From NCBI GenBank assembly GCA_015501585.1, contig JADNRY010000111.1:124001-188000 (forward strand): 64,000 nt of DNA, in the 5' to 3' direction. The notes beneath the pieces were generated by a model. The model ran no database searches and was not told the DNA's origin. It worked only from the letters and a program-made list of their open reading frames with translations. The stretch comes from Rhodocollybia butyracea. Its lineage: Eukaryota > Basidiomycota > Agaricomycetes > Agaricales > Omphalotaceae. A program made the position numbers and the translations under genes. Within the stretch, counting starts at the first letter, position 1. Each line of letters starts with the position of its first letter. Below, one piece after another: positions 26,201 through 37,652 of this stretch.

Positions 26201-29200
26201 GGGTTTGGAAGATCTTTCCGAAAGAATTTGTGGGGTATGAGTTCAGAGATCTCGCCACTTTCTCCCTTTGTTTTGATAATCAAACCATCTGCCATGTCCT
26301 GAGTAGAGAAGTGTATCTTGAACAGTGATTCGCATCAATAGGAAGACTGGAAGCATGGTAAGGATTCATACCTCACATCCATCCACACGATTACGAGTAG
26401 CATATTCCATCCCGGGCATGTCAGATGGAATCACATCAAGGATACGCTACAGTAGCATTGTCAGCCACAAAATTAGAAGCTAATACACAAATCTTACCTG
26501 TCCTAGACACCTCACATACAATGGATTCCTTGTAATCTCCCGCGGCAATTGCCCCACGAGTTTTCCATCAACCCTAAGTTGCCCATCAATGAGATTAACA
26601 TGGACCTGCTGAGAGACACCATGGGAAGAGCACGCTGTACTTGTCTGAATCCAACGCTCGTTTGGTTGAGAAAGTCTTTGCCAAACATTACCCTGACGGT
26701 ATGCAGGCCAAAGAAATTCCACTGCTTTGTCGATCCCAGTATTACTCTGCATCACAAGACTAACAAGGTGGTCGTGTATGCTGATAGACAGTCTCTTATC
26801 CTGATCTAGTAACCGACAAAATGCGGGTGAAAGGTCCTTGCAGACTGGAGGCGTATTCTCGTATATGACAGAAGCGCAGTGTATGAAGGTGGAGATATCC
26901 TCGCTGGTTTGTAGAAGTTTTGGGAAATGAGCTGGATCGCCACTGTATGTTGCTCTACATGTAGCTGCAATTTCACACAAACGGATACGAAGAACATCAC
27001 TATGGTCCTCACTCGCCGAAGAGAGCTGTTCTTTCATTTGCACCATCCAATTCACGGAAATCTCTCGAGCACGACAAAGAAGTTTGCATGCCCAATCCTC
27101 TGTAGCTGGGGAATGATTTCCAGACATGAGACGACAGGTGAGAAGAATGATGCCCCTAAGGCTGACAACAGCATCCCAGTTGGATGATATTGTATGCATC
27201 AAGGTCTCCAAGCTCTCTAGAAGAGTATGACTAAACAATGGGTCTGCAAGATCCCGGTGCCAATCGAGTATCAAACCCCCTTCATTTTCCCAATTTCCGA
27301 CTTGCAACGCAGCTTGGAGTAGAAGAGTATGAACAGCTTCAGAGCGAAAGGTCAAAGTTCCAGTTACACATTCACGTGCAATGTTCATCCATTGCAGTCT
27401 TCCACCACTTCGGAGAGAGCCAAACGCAACAAACTCATGTAGACTGAGGTCAGCGTGACAGTCTGATTGCGCCGCAATAACCTCGTTGGATGTATGAGTA
27501 GTGCTTTCCAATGAAAATTGCAGCGCCTTGTATTTTCCTGAGATACTAGGCGTGCACATCCTCCGGAACGACGAGTACTGGAAGGGCCGATCCCCAGCCC
27601 AACACCCTTGAGAGATCTCATACAACCTCCATGTACTTCCACAGTTGACAATAACATCCTGCTCCCTAGCTGGTATAGTACGGCTACGGTAATGTGAGAC
27701 CTTGAATGACTTCGTTGCCGTAGCCAAAGTAAATCGGACAGGAGACGAGCGTCGCGGTAGGGCGTAGCTTCCCGGAAGTGTATCATATTTCTCGGCTGCC
27801 TCACGATGAGATGGTGCGCCGACATCATACAGAAGCATCCAAGTTGCGGCTCGCCAATATTCAAACGGCTTGGGGCAATCAAGCTCAAAGCATACCCCTT
27901 TAGCGTCCGTAAGACCAGACGGTAATGGCCACTCGTCCACCTCAATATCAGGTATACTACTCGCTTCGTCGAGTAAAGCGCACTTTCGACACATGCTCTT
28001 GTCTTCGCGAAACTCCCGGCTCCAGCCCCATCTGTACTCGACTTGCCTGTGATCATGATCAAAAGCCATTGCTCGAGTTGTCAAATCATTGTAACGCGCA
28101 TTCTTTTCACGGAGAAGACTGCGGCACACTTCTCGTTTTCTATTGGCTTCTTCTTCAATCTCCTGCTTTAATAATTGAAGAGAGACAGACGAGTCGAAGT
28201 ATTGCTGATAGAAGAGGTAAGAATTGTCGGTAAAGATCCCATCTGACCACTGTGCTTCATTCTGACGACCAGAGATATAATGAACTACATCGCGAAGCGC
28301 ATCGAGGGCATCTGTCTGTTGCAGTAAAAGGGGTTCCAGGAGGCCCACTGAGACCTCAGGAGAAAATTGAGCAAGAAGGGGTACCTGGGTGACAACAACT
28401 TTGTCAAGCGCAACCCACATGGTAACCAAGGCGAGAAGCATGTGCGACTGATCCTCTGGATTATTTGTCGAATACGTTTTGCGTGCGCAAGATAGGTAGG
28501 CTGTCATACAACTATAGATGATTTCCGACGCATCTTGACCGGTGAGATTCCTGGCCGTCCAATCACGCAGATAAGTATGAATGACAAACTCAAAGTCAGC
28601 AAGTGCAACACGAGCGTCATCGTCGAAGGCAGCCTGAAGCTTCGCTGGAGTCAGGCCCCTGAAGTCAGTCTCGTATCGAAGGCGAGGGTGATGGTTCGGT
28701 GTAAACGTTGAAGATGGAGGCGGAGAGTCAGCGCGTTGAGCTGCTCGAAGAATGCGAGGTCGAGCATTTTTCAGAAGAAGATAGGTATCAGCTTCGAAGT
28801 TCAGAGAATCAGGATTCCATTCAGGTGACTGATCCTGCAGTTGCTGTACCCTGTTCCACCTGTCATCCAAGACCTGTTGGACAGCACTGGATGCGTGTTG
28901 TGCAGCGTAAATAACGAAGGATGGAGTCCCGTCACTCTTGGCACAAATCTCTAGTTTATGGATGCGCCTTGCGACCTTCACACGCATGGCATAGAGCAAA
29001 TCCGTATCGAGTTCAGGATGATTTTGGACAGCCATTTGAAGCAGACGCGCTTGCGCGAAGGCCATGAAAGTCTTATACTGGAGATCACCTGGACCATCGA
29101 TATAAGAGAGGGCAAGTTGCAAGCCCACTCGAAGAACAAGATACACTGGCGATCGTCGCCATGGAAGAGTGGCGTTTTCCCATAAAACATCATCGCCGAT

Positions 29201-29988
29201 GCGCTTCCTCGCAAAACGGACATCTTCAATGGGTGTAGGCGAACCAACACCATGTAAGATGCCCATGAGCAGTTCCGAGATATACTTCGGATCAGTAACG
29301 TCGCGTGTCTCTGTGACTTCAGACATCGCTTTTCTGGCGTGGGCTTTGGCCTCGTCTAGTCTATCTCTGTTCATATGGAACAAGAAATTGGAGAGCTCGT
29401 GGCTGAATGAGGGATTGTGCCATACAGAAAATGGGACCGTAATAGCAGGACCTGGGAATGTACACGCAATGCGAGCTTCTGCTGCCATGACCTCAGCATT
29501 GGGGAAAGAGGCTTCGAAAGAGGAGACTGAAACATCTCCGCTAGCCATTCGACGTATGAAGATACCTGCGTTCTGCTCTCCGATATAAAGGATGAGAAAA
29601 TCTAATCGTGGATAGATATTTGTAAATCGCATCGATAACGAACATCCCAGAGACTCACCTCCAGGATCCAACTGCTTGAAGTCTTTCTCGAGGTCCTCTA
29701 CGATGAGATCCGCACGGTTCTGTGATCTCGCGTACTGGCGCAGCATATTGACGGTACGTGTCCAGCCTAGTCGAGAGTCCCCATCTAGGTGGGCCTCAAA
29801 CTGAGAAGATTCAGCCGATGTGGAGGAACAGTCAAAGGAAAACACACCTCGTCAGCCAAGTCGACAAAGGAACTACACAGAGCAAAGTGTCCCGCTGTAC
29901 TGAGATCACTTTCCTGCGGCAGCTGCGGGGGAAAGAAAACATGGTTGATAATAAAATCAAGATTTTTGAGTAAATTGTCGTCGCTCAT
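20290..29988 (-). CDS. Giant DUF6606 / DUF3638 / DUF3645 protein
   Basis: One gene of about 3,050-3,100 aa in eight exons. The start at 29988 gives NLDFIINHVFFPPQLPQE, the opening of DUF6606. QNRADLIVEDLEKDFKQLD and EQNAGIFIRR follow within the first 200 residues. The middle is helical with no known motif. Around residue 2,050 comes the DUF3638 core: AFQLNMGEGKSSVIAPL (P-loop-like GEGKS), GGILIAQPEHILSF and ILDESDEILHSKYQLIYT (DExx-like). Then IYLDDAHTRGTDLKFPRGS and DRLVQACMRLRQLGHGHSV lead into DUF3645. The C-terminus has EEQEREIEQEIEQERQLKRP and SPVPFLKEL. Fungal homologues are sometimes labelled ubiquitinyl hydrolase, but I see no classical Cys/His protease motif, and the motifs look helicase/ATPase-like. 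The function is unproven. Introns include a GC-AG one (21621-21677) and a 23-nt one (22568-22590). The gene appears intact. Confidence 0.88.
21331..21390 (-). repeat. 30-bp tandem duplication inside the giant gene
   Basis: Two 30-bp units, 21331-21360 and 21361-21390, differ only in the last base. On the minus strand they encode the repeated AKESDSPSN motif. The frame is kept. It lies in a low-complexity linker near the C-terminus. Confidence 0.9.
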
Positions 29989-30889
29989 TTCGAATGATAA
30001 TGGTAGTTATCTGTGCGATGTTCGATGTGAGTGGTAACAATAGAGGTGAAAGAGACAACGAAAAACACGAGGCGACTCTGTAGCTTTATTTAAGTTTGAA
30101 CCCCATTGCGGGCTCAGTTAGACGCTGCCCAGTGATATCTTTTCTTCTAGTCCGATGAGTCAAAAAACTAGGAGCAACGGAATGTAACCTTCCTCTTTAA
30201 GAACAAAGGAAGCTTCGTTGACACCGCATTCTATTATCTAGATGGTGTTTCGCTGTCAGTGGCAGAAATCGTGAACCTAGGCGGAGACAAACCACAATGT
30301 GACCCATTAAAGCTGTAGTTAATGAATCCGACTAGGAAGGGGAACCCATCAGTCGTCGCGGAACTGATCTCTTTCGACAGCTTCATAGAAGCGCTCAAGA
30401 TTCTAGCCCGATATGCGTATCGATGAGCCAGAAACAACTTTGCATTACGCTGCTGTACTGTGGTGAGGTAGAGGGAAATATCTATTGCTATATACAGGAA
30501 CTAGAGGCGGGACACACTACAAAGTGTGTCAGTTCCCTCCCTGGCAACTTGAGAACGACGTAAACGCACTCAGCTCTCCAAGCCCAGTGATAGCGTCAAC
30601 CAGCCAAATTTAATACAACGCCGCGAGTGAACTTTATCATCTACCACGCGGCAATGTTTCCTCGACGACTCCCGTTCTACTGATATTGAACTTCTTTCTG
30701 TACTGGATCGCACACCTCTCTGACTAGATTCCGAGCGATTTATAAACTACCTTCTCATGCGGCAATGTTTCCTCGACACTACTGATTCTTCACTTGCTTC
30801 AGGCGAGACATAATAGGCTTTCTGAGAGCTTTGGAGTTCAAGAGGAGCGCGAATAGTTGATACTCTGTTGACAAAATTAGTCATAGTTG
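29989..30889. other. Promoter of the giant gene and intergenic sequence
   Basis: No gene recognised. The first few hundred bases are the 5' region of the giant reverse gene. A local repeat of GCGGCAATGTTTCCTCGAC occurs at about 30648-30666 and 30759-30777. The tandem duplication starts at about 30890. Confidence 0.4.
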
Positions 30890-33800
30890 ACCGGGAAATG
30901 CAATTGGCAACATACGCATGGTCGAAACCATAAGATTTCCCTCACACAGCCGACTTCCAGCCCTAAAACGTAGACCTAAAGCCGATAACCTGAGGAGATT
31001 CACAACCATACAAGTACTTAGCGCTATCAATCTGAGCGGCGAAGCGCATCAACGTACCACAGCGCACATATCGTCCGCCAACGACCCGCCACATTTGCTC
31101 TTCCCGGGTATCCCAGACCGTCGTGATAACGACTGTATAGCACGCAGGCGAAACAGTTACCCTTTCACAACGTAAGACGAGCAACGTAGAGGGTCATGAA
31201 TCAGGCCATAAAGTCCTTTCTCACAACTAAGACGGCGAGGAAGAAAAACGAGTTAGCTGCGATGACTTTTTTGTGGTTTAAAATAATTCACCATTTTGCA
31301 CTGCGCATGCGTGGCAGTGTTGGCTATGTTGGCAATGTGACGTTGAAGGAAAAAGATGAAGTTTTCCTGTAGATACATCAGTTGAGTTCAAGACGGAAAC
31401 TTCCAAATAACAAGAGGAAAAAGCTCAGGATAACTAGAATTTTAAAAAACACCCATGGTGTTCGTGAATTTACACGACAGTCGTGGATTTAGGTCAAGAT
31501 TGCTCATCATGATATAGCGATGAGAATGAAAGGAAAAGAGTGCTCACCTTATTCTACCCCTCATCATCGTGTCGTCGTAGGTCGTAGTAAAGTATAAGAA
31601 AAGAAAACGTTGGGCCCTGATTTGTCAGTTCGATCCCACGAGCCAAAGCTGGCTATCTTGCGAAGCTGAGGCACTGCCCACTCGAACCTTGCACTGATTT
31701 CAACCTTTTCATTCATGACTACCTCTGGAGCTTCCTAATCTCTCTTTTATATTTGGATTCCATCATTGACTATAGCTATGTATTATAAAATTACCTCTAT
31801 GCAAGTCCATGAAACAACAATCGCCACGTAGTACTACGGGGGCGGGGTATTTCAGAACCGATTATCCACAGAGTTATACATGTTGTCCGTCCTCCTTCCA
31901 GTAGAGCTCGTGCCCGCTGGTAGCCTAGTATCAGTCTTCCGAAGCGTAGATAATTCAAAATTGGCGGCTGGCCCTGGTGCTGGCCGAGAATTGCCCTGCC
32001 TAGGAGATCTAGAAGATCTAGTAACACCGTTAATATTTCTTTGATTCTGGGAAGTATTTCGAGGAGGAGGCGTCGCAAGATGTGCCGAACTATCAGGGGA
32101 GCTAGTTCGAGGGGTTCTAGGGAAAGGCGCTGGCGTAGTAGGCGTTGGAAAACTAGAAGTTTTGGAGAATCCATCACGAGGAAACGAAGCTTCCAGATCC
32201 CAAGCTTGGGGAGAAGAATATGGCTCATTATTGGTGTCATTGAATCCGGAACGCTCCTGATGAGCTTGTATTTTGTTAAGAGGTGGATCCAGATACGCTC
32301 TTACACCAATAGAATCCTGTGAAATCGAGGGCTAATAATTTCAATGATGCAGTAAGTATCGGGGATACGCTTGAATATACGTGAGTACCTACTGCATCGG
32401 GTATTTGACTCCCGAAACTATCTAGCTGTATATGGAGGGTGAGGTTAATCGGGATAATAGTCGCCTTAATAACGAATATGTAACCTACAGTTATCAGGGT
32501 AGTGTCACCTGTGTGGGGGAAAATGGCATTTTGAGCTGAATCGTTCGCTTCTTTGAATCCCTTTACAGGACGAGAATTTAACCTAGCGGAAAATCGCATC
32601 AAGACCTAGATTTAAGACGCATAAGCGGACTCACGATGTCAGTAGGGAGTTAGTGTACAATTTGGAAACGGTCAAGTCCCATATGAAAAAGCTGAAAGAG
32701 CAGTAACTTTAATAACGAACTCGACCATCCATGTTCATAAGACGAATACTGACATTGTTGATCCCTTAATCCAAGTGCGTTAGAAGTGTGTGTATACCGA
32801 ATGTGGCCAAGCTCACAGGTAAAGACAGGAAAATCGTCAAATCCAAAAACACAGCAAGCGCTGTAACTGCGCCGGCTTGAATACTTACTAGAAAATCAGT
32901 TCTTTAGTACAACGATGCGCTGGAAAGTGAGAATACACTTACGCCTGATCACCCGATTAATGTAGGGGTCGAACGTTGTACGATGTTGCCTTCGCTTTCT
33001 AAGCTAATTTCTCCGTTGAGGGCATCAGCGAAAACAGCTATCATCACATTCACTGACCATTGAAGCGGCTATTATAAGCGTAATGAGCAAATCCGTCACG
33101 CCAGAGGATGCCAGCCAAATAACCACTGGGGCTATCACCAGTGCTCCAGGTGCTCCAGGTACTCCAGGTAAGGAGGTTGGACTGTGGCTAAACGGACTAT
33201 TATTTATGCTTGAGATCGATAACCACACGCCACCGCCTCCAAATGTACGTGAGTTTGTGTCTGACTAGTGGCTCGAGTCATACTTACCAAGGGAACATAA
33301 CGCGGCGAAAGTAACTATAGCACATAAAACCGTCGATTTGGTCATCTTTTTGATGCGCCAAGCCATGAAAAGTTGGACTGGTGTCGATATCAGTGCCTGG
33401 TGCCAGATATTGAGACTTCCAGAACAAACAAACGATTAAGAACAACGTACTGTTGTCATTGCGTCTGAACGGTAGAACGGTCTCAGCTTCCAAAACCAGA
33501 CCAAATTTTGAAGCGCGCTCACCTGCGGGAAGGACTGTAGAAAGGCGTCAGTACGAAGATCAGCCAGGCCGTCCAAAAGCTTACATTGTGGGTTGACTGG
33601 AACCAAGGAACCTGATAATGACCATTGAACGAATGACGTTCAAAGATTCAGGATGACTGACCATAGCGAGTGATAAGAGACTCGTAGACAATATCAATAT
33701 CAAACGCCGTATTCGCGAGTTCGGCCACCATAAGATAAGATATCTGCCCAGTTGACATCAATTCTCGAACGCCTTCAAAGCATAGTAGCTGTACTAACTA

Positions 33801-34443
33801 ATAGTTTGAACCACCAGGGGTCGCTTCAAAATCGTGAGCGGAACGTGAAGCATAGTTATGGGGGGTTAATACTTTTTGTATGTTTGAAAATAGTAGAGAG
33901 TCTACCCAAGCAGACGTTGATAACATTGAAAGAAATATCGAAGATCCATATTCCTCACCTGTAAGGAAGTAACCTGGATTATAAAAAAATCCATCAATAT
34001 ACATCAAGACAGTGAGCATTGACCTACACCCAAAAGGATAGCATTTAGAAGTGTTCCGATTAAGAGAGGTGCAAAGCTGGGTCAATGGCGCTAAGTATTC
34101 TAAAGACTCTCGAACCCAAATATTTCTCACAGTGTCGCGGGCGAAGGTTCCATAATTAAGTAAAAGAGGGGGCTAAGCCAGAACCAATGTTCTCAAAGAT
34201 CTATGGGCAACTTTATATGTTTCATTGCCTCGGGCTCAACGGACGAAAATCGAAGATCTTTCGACCATCTTCCTGTCAACTCGTACTGTACGTCGTGGGG
34301 TCTATTATAGTTGGCTGCGTTTGCATCATGCAAATAAAAATTGGGCCGTTCTACCGAGTTATTAGGAGTCATCAACACTTGAAAACATAGGATCAACGGG
34401 GAGGGGAGTTGAAGGAACAGCACACCAAAGACGTTGATTATAT
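30890..34443. repeat. Tandem duplication unit A (with DUF6534 copy A)
   Basis: This 3.55-kb unit is repeated at 34448-40246. Shared landmarks are CAATTG(G/T)CAACATAC (30901 and 34459), the CTATCAATCTGAGCGGCGAA block (31023 and 34580), the AAAAACACCCATGGTGTTCG block (31444 and 34969), the gene itself, and GGATCAACGGGGAGGGG near the right end (34391 and 40187). Unit A lacks the inserted inverted-repeat element that splits unit B. Confidence 0.9.
31852..34153 (-). CDS. DUF6534 membrane protein, tandem copy A
   Basis: The start at 34153 reads MEPSPATL and splices (GTGAGA...GACCCAG) to FAPLLIGTLLNAILLGVG, helix 1. Further exons give LMVAELANTAFDIDIVYES, ISTPVQLFMAWRIKKMTKS, IVTFAALCSLG, VIWLASSGVTDLLITLI, VSIQAGAVTALAVFLDLTI and VSKLYTNSLLTSLNSR, the usual DUF6534 helices and C-terminal signature. 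A long cytoplasmic tail follows, rich in Ser, Pro and Asn (NKIQAHQERSGFN, TPPPRNTSQNQR), ending at 31852 with VDNRF. DUF6534 has no known biochemical function; a receptor or sensor role is only inference. It is about 90% similar by eye to copy B at 37653-39952. About ten introns are needed, and the exact edges of the second to fourth exons are uncertain. Confidence 0.82.
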
Positions 34444-35122
34444 CATACCGTGAAATACAATTGTCAACATACACATCATCGAAACCATGAGATTTCCCTC
34501 ACACAGCCGACTTCCAAACCCAGAACGTAGGCCTAAACCCAATAACCTGAAGAAATTCTAAACCATCCAAGTACTTAGCGCTATCAATCTGAGCGGCGAA
34601 GCGCATCAACGTACCACAGCGCACATATCGTCCGCCAATGACCCGCCTAACTGTACAGCACGCAGGCAAAACAGTTGCCCTTTCCCGGCGTTAGACGAGC
34701 AACGTCACGTAGAGGGTCATAAAGTTAACCCTTTCTCACAGCTAGGACGGCGAGGAAGAGAAACAAGTTAGCTGCATGAATATTTTGGTGTTTTAGAAAG
34801 AATTCACCATTTTTTCACTGCATATGTGTGGCAGTGTTGGCTATGTTGGCGACGTAACGTTGAAGGAAAAAGATGAAGTTTTTCTGTCGATACATCAGTC
34901 GAATTCAAAACGGAAACTTCCAAATAACTTAAACAAGAGGAAAAAGCTCAGGATAACTAGAATTTTAAAAAACACCCATGGTGTTCGTGAATTTACACGA
35001 CAGTCGTGGATTTAGGTCAAGATTACTCATCATGATATAGCGATGAGAATGAAGGGGAAAAAGTGCTCACCTTATTTTGTCCCTCATGGAGAAAACCATC
35101 GGGTCGTCGTAGTAGAGTCGTA

Positions 35123-37322
35123 GTTCGATGTATAACACTCATATCTTATCTTGTCATGTGACCTCCGACTACGGCCGGCGATACAAGTCACCTCAGGTCA
35201 CGTCACTTTGAGAAGTACTTGTCGCGTCTTGTCGTGTCTCCTCATTGTTCAATGTCAGCATAGTTGATTTCAGTAGGAAGATGTCTTGTCACATTTGACC
35301 CGAAAACACCGCACCCTCAAACCGCTGGTAGGCAGGACTGAATAGTTGAAATGTGTTCTTGTGCGGTTACGGTTTGTTAGAGTTTAGGAGCGCTTTAAAC
35401 CTGATCGATGTAAGCTTTCTGTCTACCTCCTTACTTCCTTTTTTCTTGTTCTTGCTCTTAATTTGTTTTCATATTTTTATACTGTATCAAGTGTTTTTAA
35501 ACATACCGAGGGCTCTACTAGGCGGCCTGGTGGATTGTTTAAGATGCTTTCTCTTACAACCTTCCTTTCTTTTCCTGCTTCCCCTTTTTATGCTGTGAAG
35601 TTACTACCATTTCCTTACCATTTCTTTACTGACCAGTCTTCTAGTGCGCTCTGGCAAGGGCCGCAAGGAATTCTGAGCATATGCACTATCTTCTGGCCAA
35701 CTTTTCAAAGATCCATTCTGTAGAAATGGCTTGGGCTCGCAACAAATCGCTCCAGCAATGAAAGTGACCACAATGAGAATGGTACGCAGAACCTGTACAG
35801 AGTACAGGTTCGCTCGCCGGTGAGTTTTCCCTAGCCACACTCGAGTATATACTGACTATGTAATAGGACTTTATGGAGTATTGGGCCCTCGTGCAAGTGT
35901 TCGCGTCTCTCCAATATGCCTAAGCACGCAACATATCGCTCTCCCATGACCCCACTATGCATCTTGTTCTTCCCCGTGGACTAACTGGCCATACACAACC
36001 AGTGACCCTTCCATCGCCTAAAGAATCAACTACACCGGCATCAACGCTAAATCACTGCACGTCTACTTTGAGCCTTAAGAAACTGTGTATGAGATCGATA
36101 TCCTGTATGTGCACTGGTGGGGCTGGGACACCTCCGTTGAGGAGGTGATGGATAGCTTGCACAATATTATCGCGTCTGGGAAAGTCATTTATCTAGGCAT
36201 ACCCCAGTTTGGGTCGTCATGCAGGCTAATCAATATGCAAAAGACCATGGGAAGATGCGTTTTGTTGTTTATCAAGTGTGTATCTTTTGTTTTCTCGCTT
36301 TATTTTCTTTCTCCTAACCGCATTCGATCCTCCAGGGAAATGGAACATCATGGACCACTCTTCCAAATGCGACATCATCCCTATAGCTCGTTTCCTTAGT
36401 CTGGCCCTTGCGCCCTCACCACGGATAAACTCCGTACCAACGAAGAAGAGAAACGCCGCAGGAAAAGTGGAGAGAAAGGATATACCATGCATGGGTTGGA
36501 CTGGGAACGTACTGGGGCAGAAGTCAGGGTGTCTCACTCTTGAAAAGGTCGTGTAAGAGGTTGGAGCGAACAAGTGACTACAACTTTGACTATCTCTCTT
36601 CTCTTTTTCGCTAACCATGAGTTTGAATTTTACCTTTTTAGTTACCATTGTGTACGTGATGCAGAAAACATCGTACATGTCCCTATCATCTGAGGGCGCA
36701 AAGTCGAAAACCTCAAAGTCGAAAACCTCAAAGTCAACATGGCAGCATTGGATATCACTGAGGTGCACATCAGGAAATGTCGTACTGTTCATGTCGGGTT
36801 CTCAATGGCCCTTGTTGTAAGTATCTCTCTGAATACCATATCCTAACCGTTCGTTTCATTTCTGTTTTACTTAACCTGATTGTTTCTTGCAATAGGGTGA
36901 TGGCTCCCAGCCGATATTCTTGTTCGAGGTGGCTGCTCATATGGTGAAGGTTCCTTGTACTCAGGCATTGAGGCCTCAGGCCTCAGCAGTAGACACCTTT
37001 CGGCGTATCATGAACATGTAGCTATAGCTCGTTGGAGTGTTGTACAAGTTGTGTACAAGTGGACTCGAGGGCTCGTTTACTCTTCAGTAAGTAGAAAATA
37101 GTACCTATTGTACACTGGTATAAAGTAAACATGTCGTTTTATGCAACAAGATGGTCAAAGCCATAAATATGAGTCCTAATATACGTATGGAATGATATCC
37201 AACATCAAGTACGGTTCGCCGTCACCATATTTGTGTGACAGTAAAGATCATGGGGTTCCGGCGCTCCGGTGAGTAACGTGACCTGATAAGATTTGATAAG
37301 ATATGAGTGTTATACATCGAAC
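35123..37322. mobile_element. 2.2-kb element with 28-bp TIRs carrying a dead AKR gene
   Basis: The left end (35123) reads GTTCGATGTATAACACTC and continues to 28 bp. The right end (37322) is its exact reverse complement, with weaker similarity further in (TCAGGTCACG region). The insertion sits in unit B only. GTCGTA occurs just outside the left end (35117-35122) and nine bases outside the right end (37332-37337), so the target duplication is uncertain. The interior holds an aldo-keto reductase pseudogene and no transposase I can see. It could be a non-autonomous transposon that captured a host gene, or two inverted MITE copies flanking an older fragment. Confidence 0.75.
35876..36930 (+). pseudogene. 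Aldo-keto reductase (aryl-alcohol dehydrogenase type) pseudogene
   Basis: Fragments in order match fungal aryl-alcohol dehydrogenases of the AKR family, which reduce aromatic aldehydes with NADPH. They are ASVRVSPICL, INYTGINAKSLHVYFEP then a stop, YEIDILYVHWWGWDTS, VEEVMDSLHNIIASGKV, a frame change, VMQANQYAKDHGKMRFVVYQ, GKWNIMDHSSKCDIIPIAR, DKLRTNEEEKRRRKSGEKG, and after a frame change RKVENLKVENLKVNMAALDI. The N-terminal catalytic region (the Asp/Tyr/Lys part) is missing or unrecognisable. At least one in-frame stop (near 36072) and several frame changes are present. A 15-bp in-frame duplication gives VENLKVENLK. The pseudogene is inert as it stands and lies inside the TIR-bounded element. 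Confidence 0.85.
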
Positions 37323-37652
37323 AGAACCTCCGTCGTAGTACTATAAGAAAAAAAAGTGCCCTGATTTGTCAGTTCGATCCCACGAGCCAAAGCTGGCTAT
37401 ATGGCGAAGCGTGACTGAGGCACGCACTAATGACTGCCCACTCGAACCTTGCCCTCATTTCAACCTTTTCATTTATGACTACCTCTGAAGCTTCCTAATT
37501 TCCCTTTTATATTTACACTCCATCATTGGCTATGGCTATACATCATAAAATAACCTCTACTTATACAAGTCCATGAAACAACCTCTACTTACACGAGTCC
37601 ATGAAACATCTGTCAACAATCACTGGTAGTACTACGGGGGCGGTTATTCAAT

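Noticed and set aside
31600..31680. AGTTCGATCCC word (also at 37370) resembling a tRNA T-arm
   Set aside because: It lies in the duplicated unit's non-coding flank and no cloverleaf can be formed.
31797..32240. 147-aa minus-strand open frame at the end of DUF6534 copy A
   Set aside because: Alternate-frame shadow. The correct frame, matching copy B, ends at 31852.
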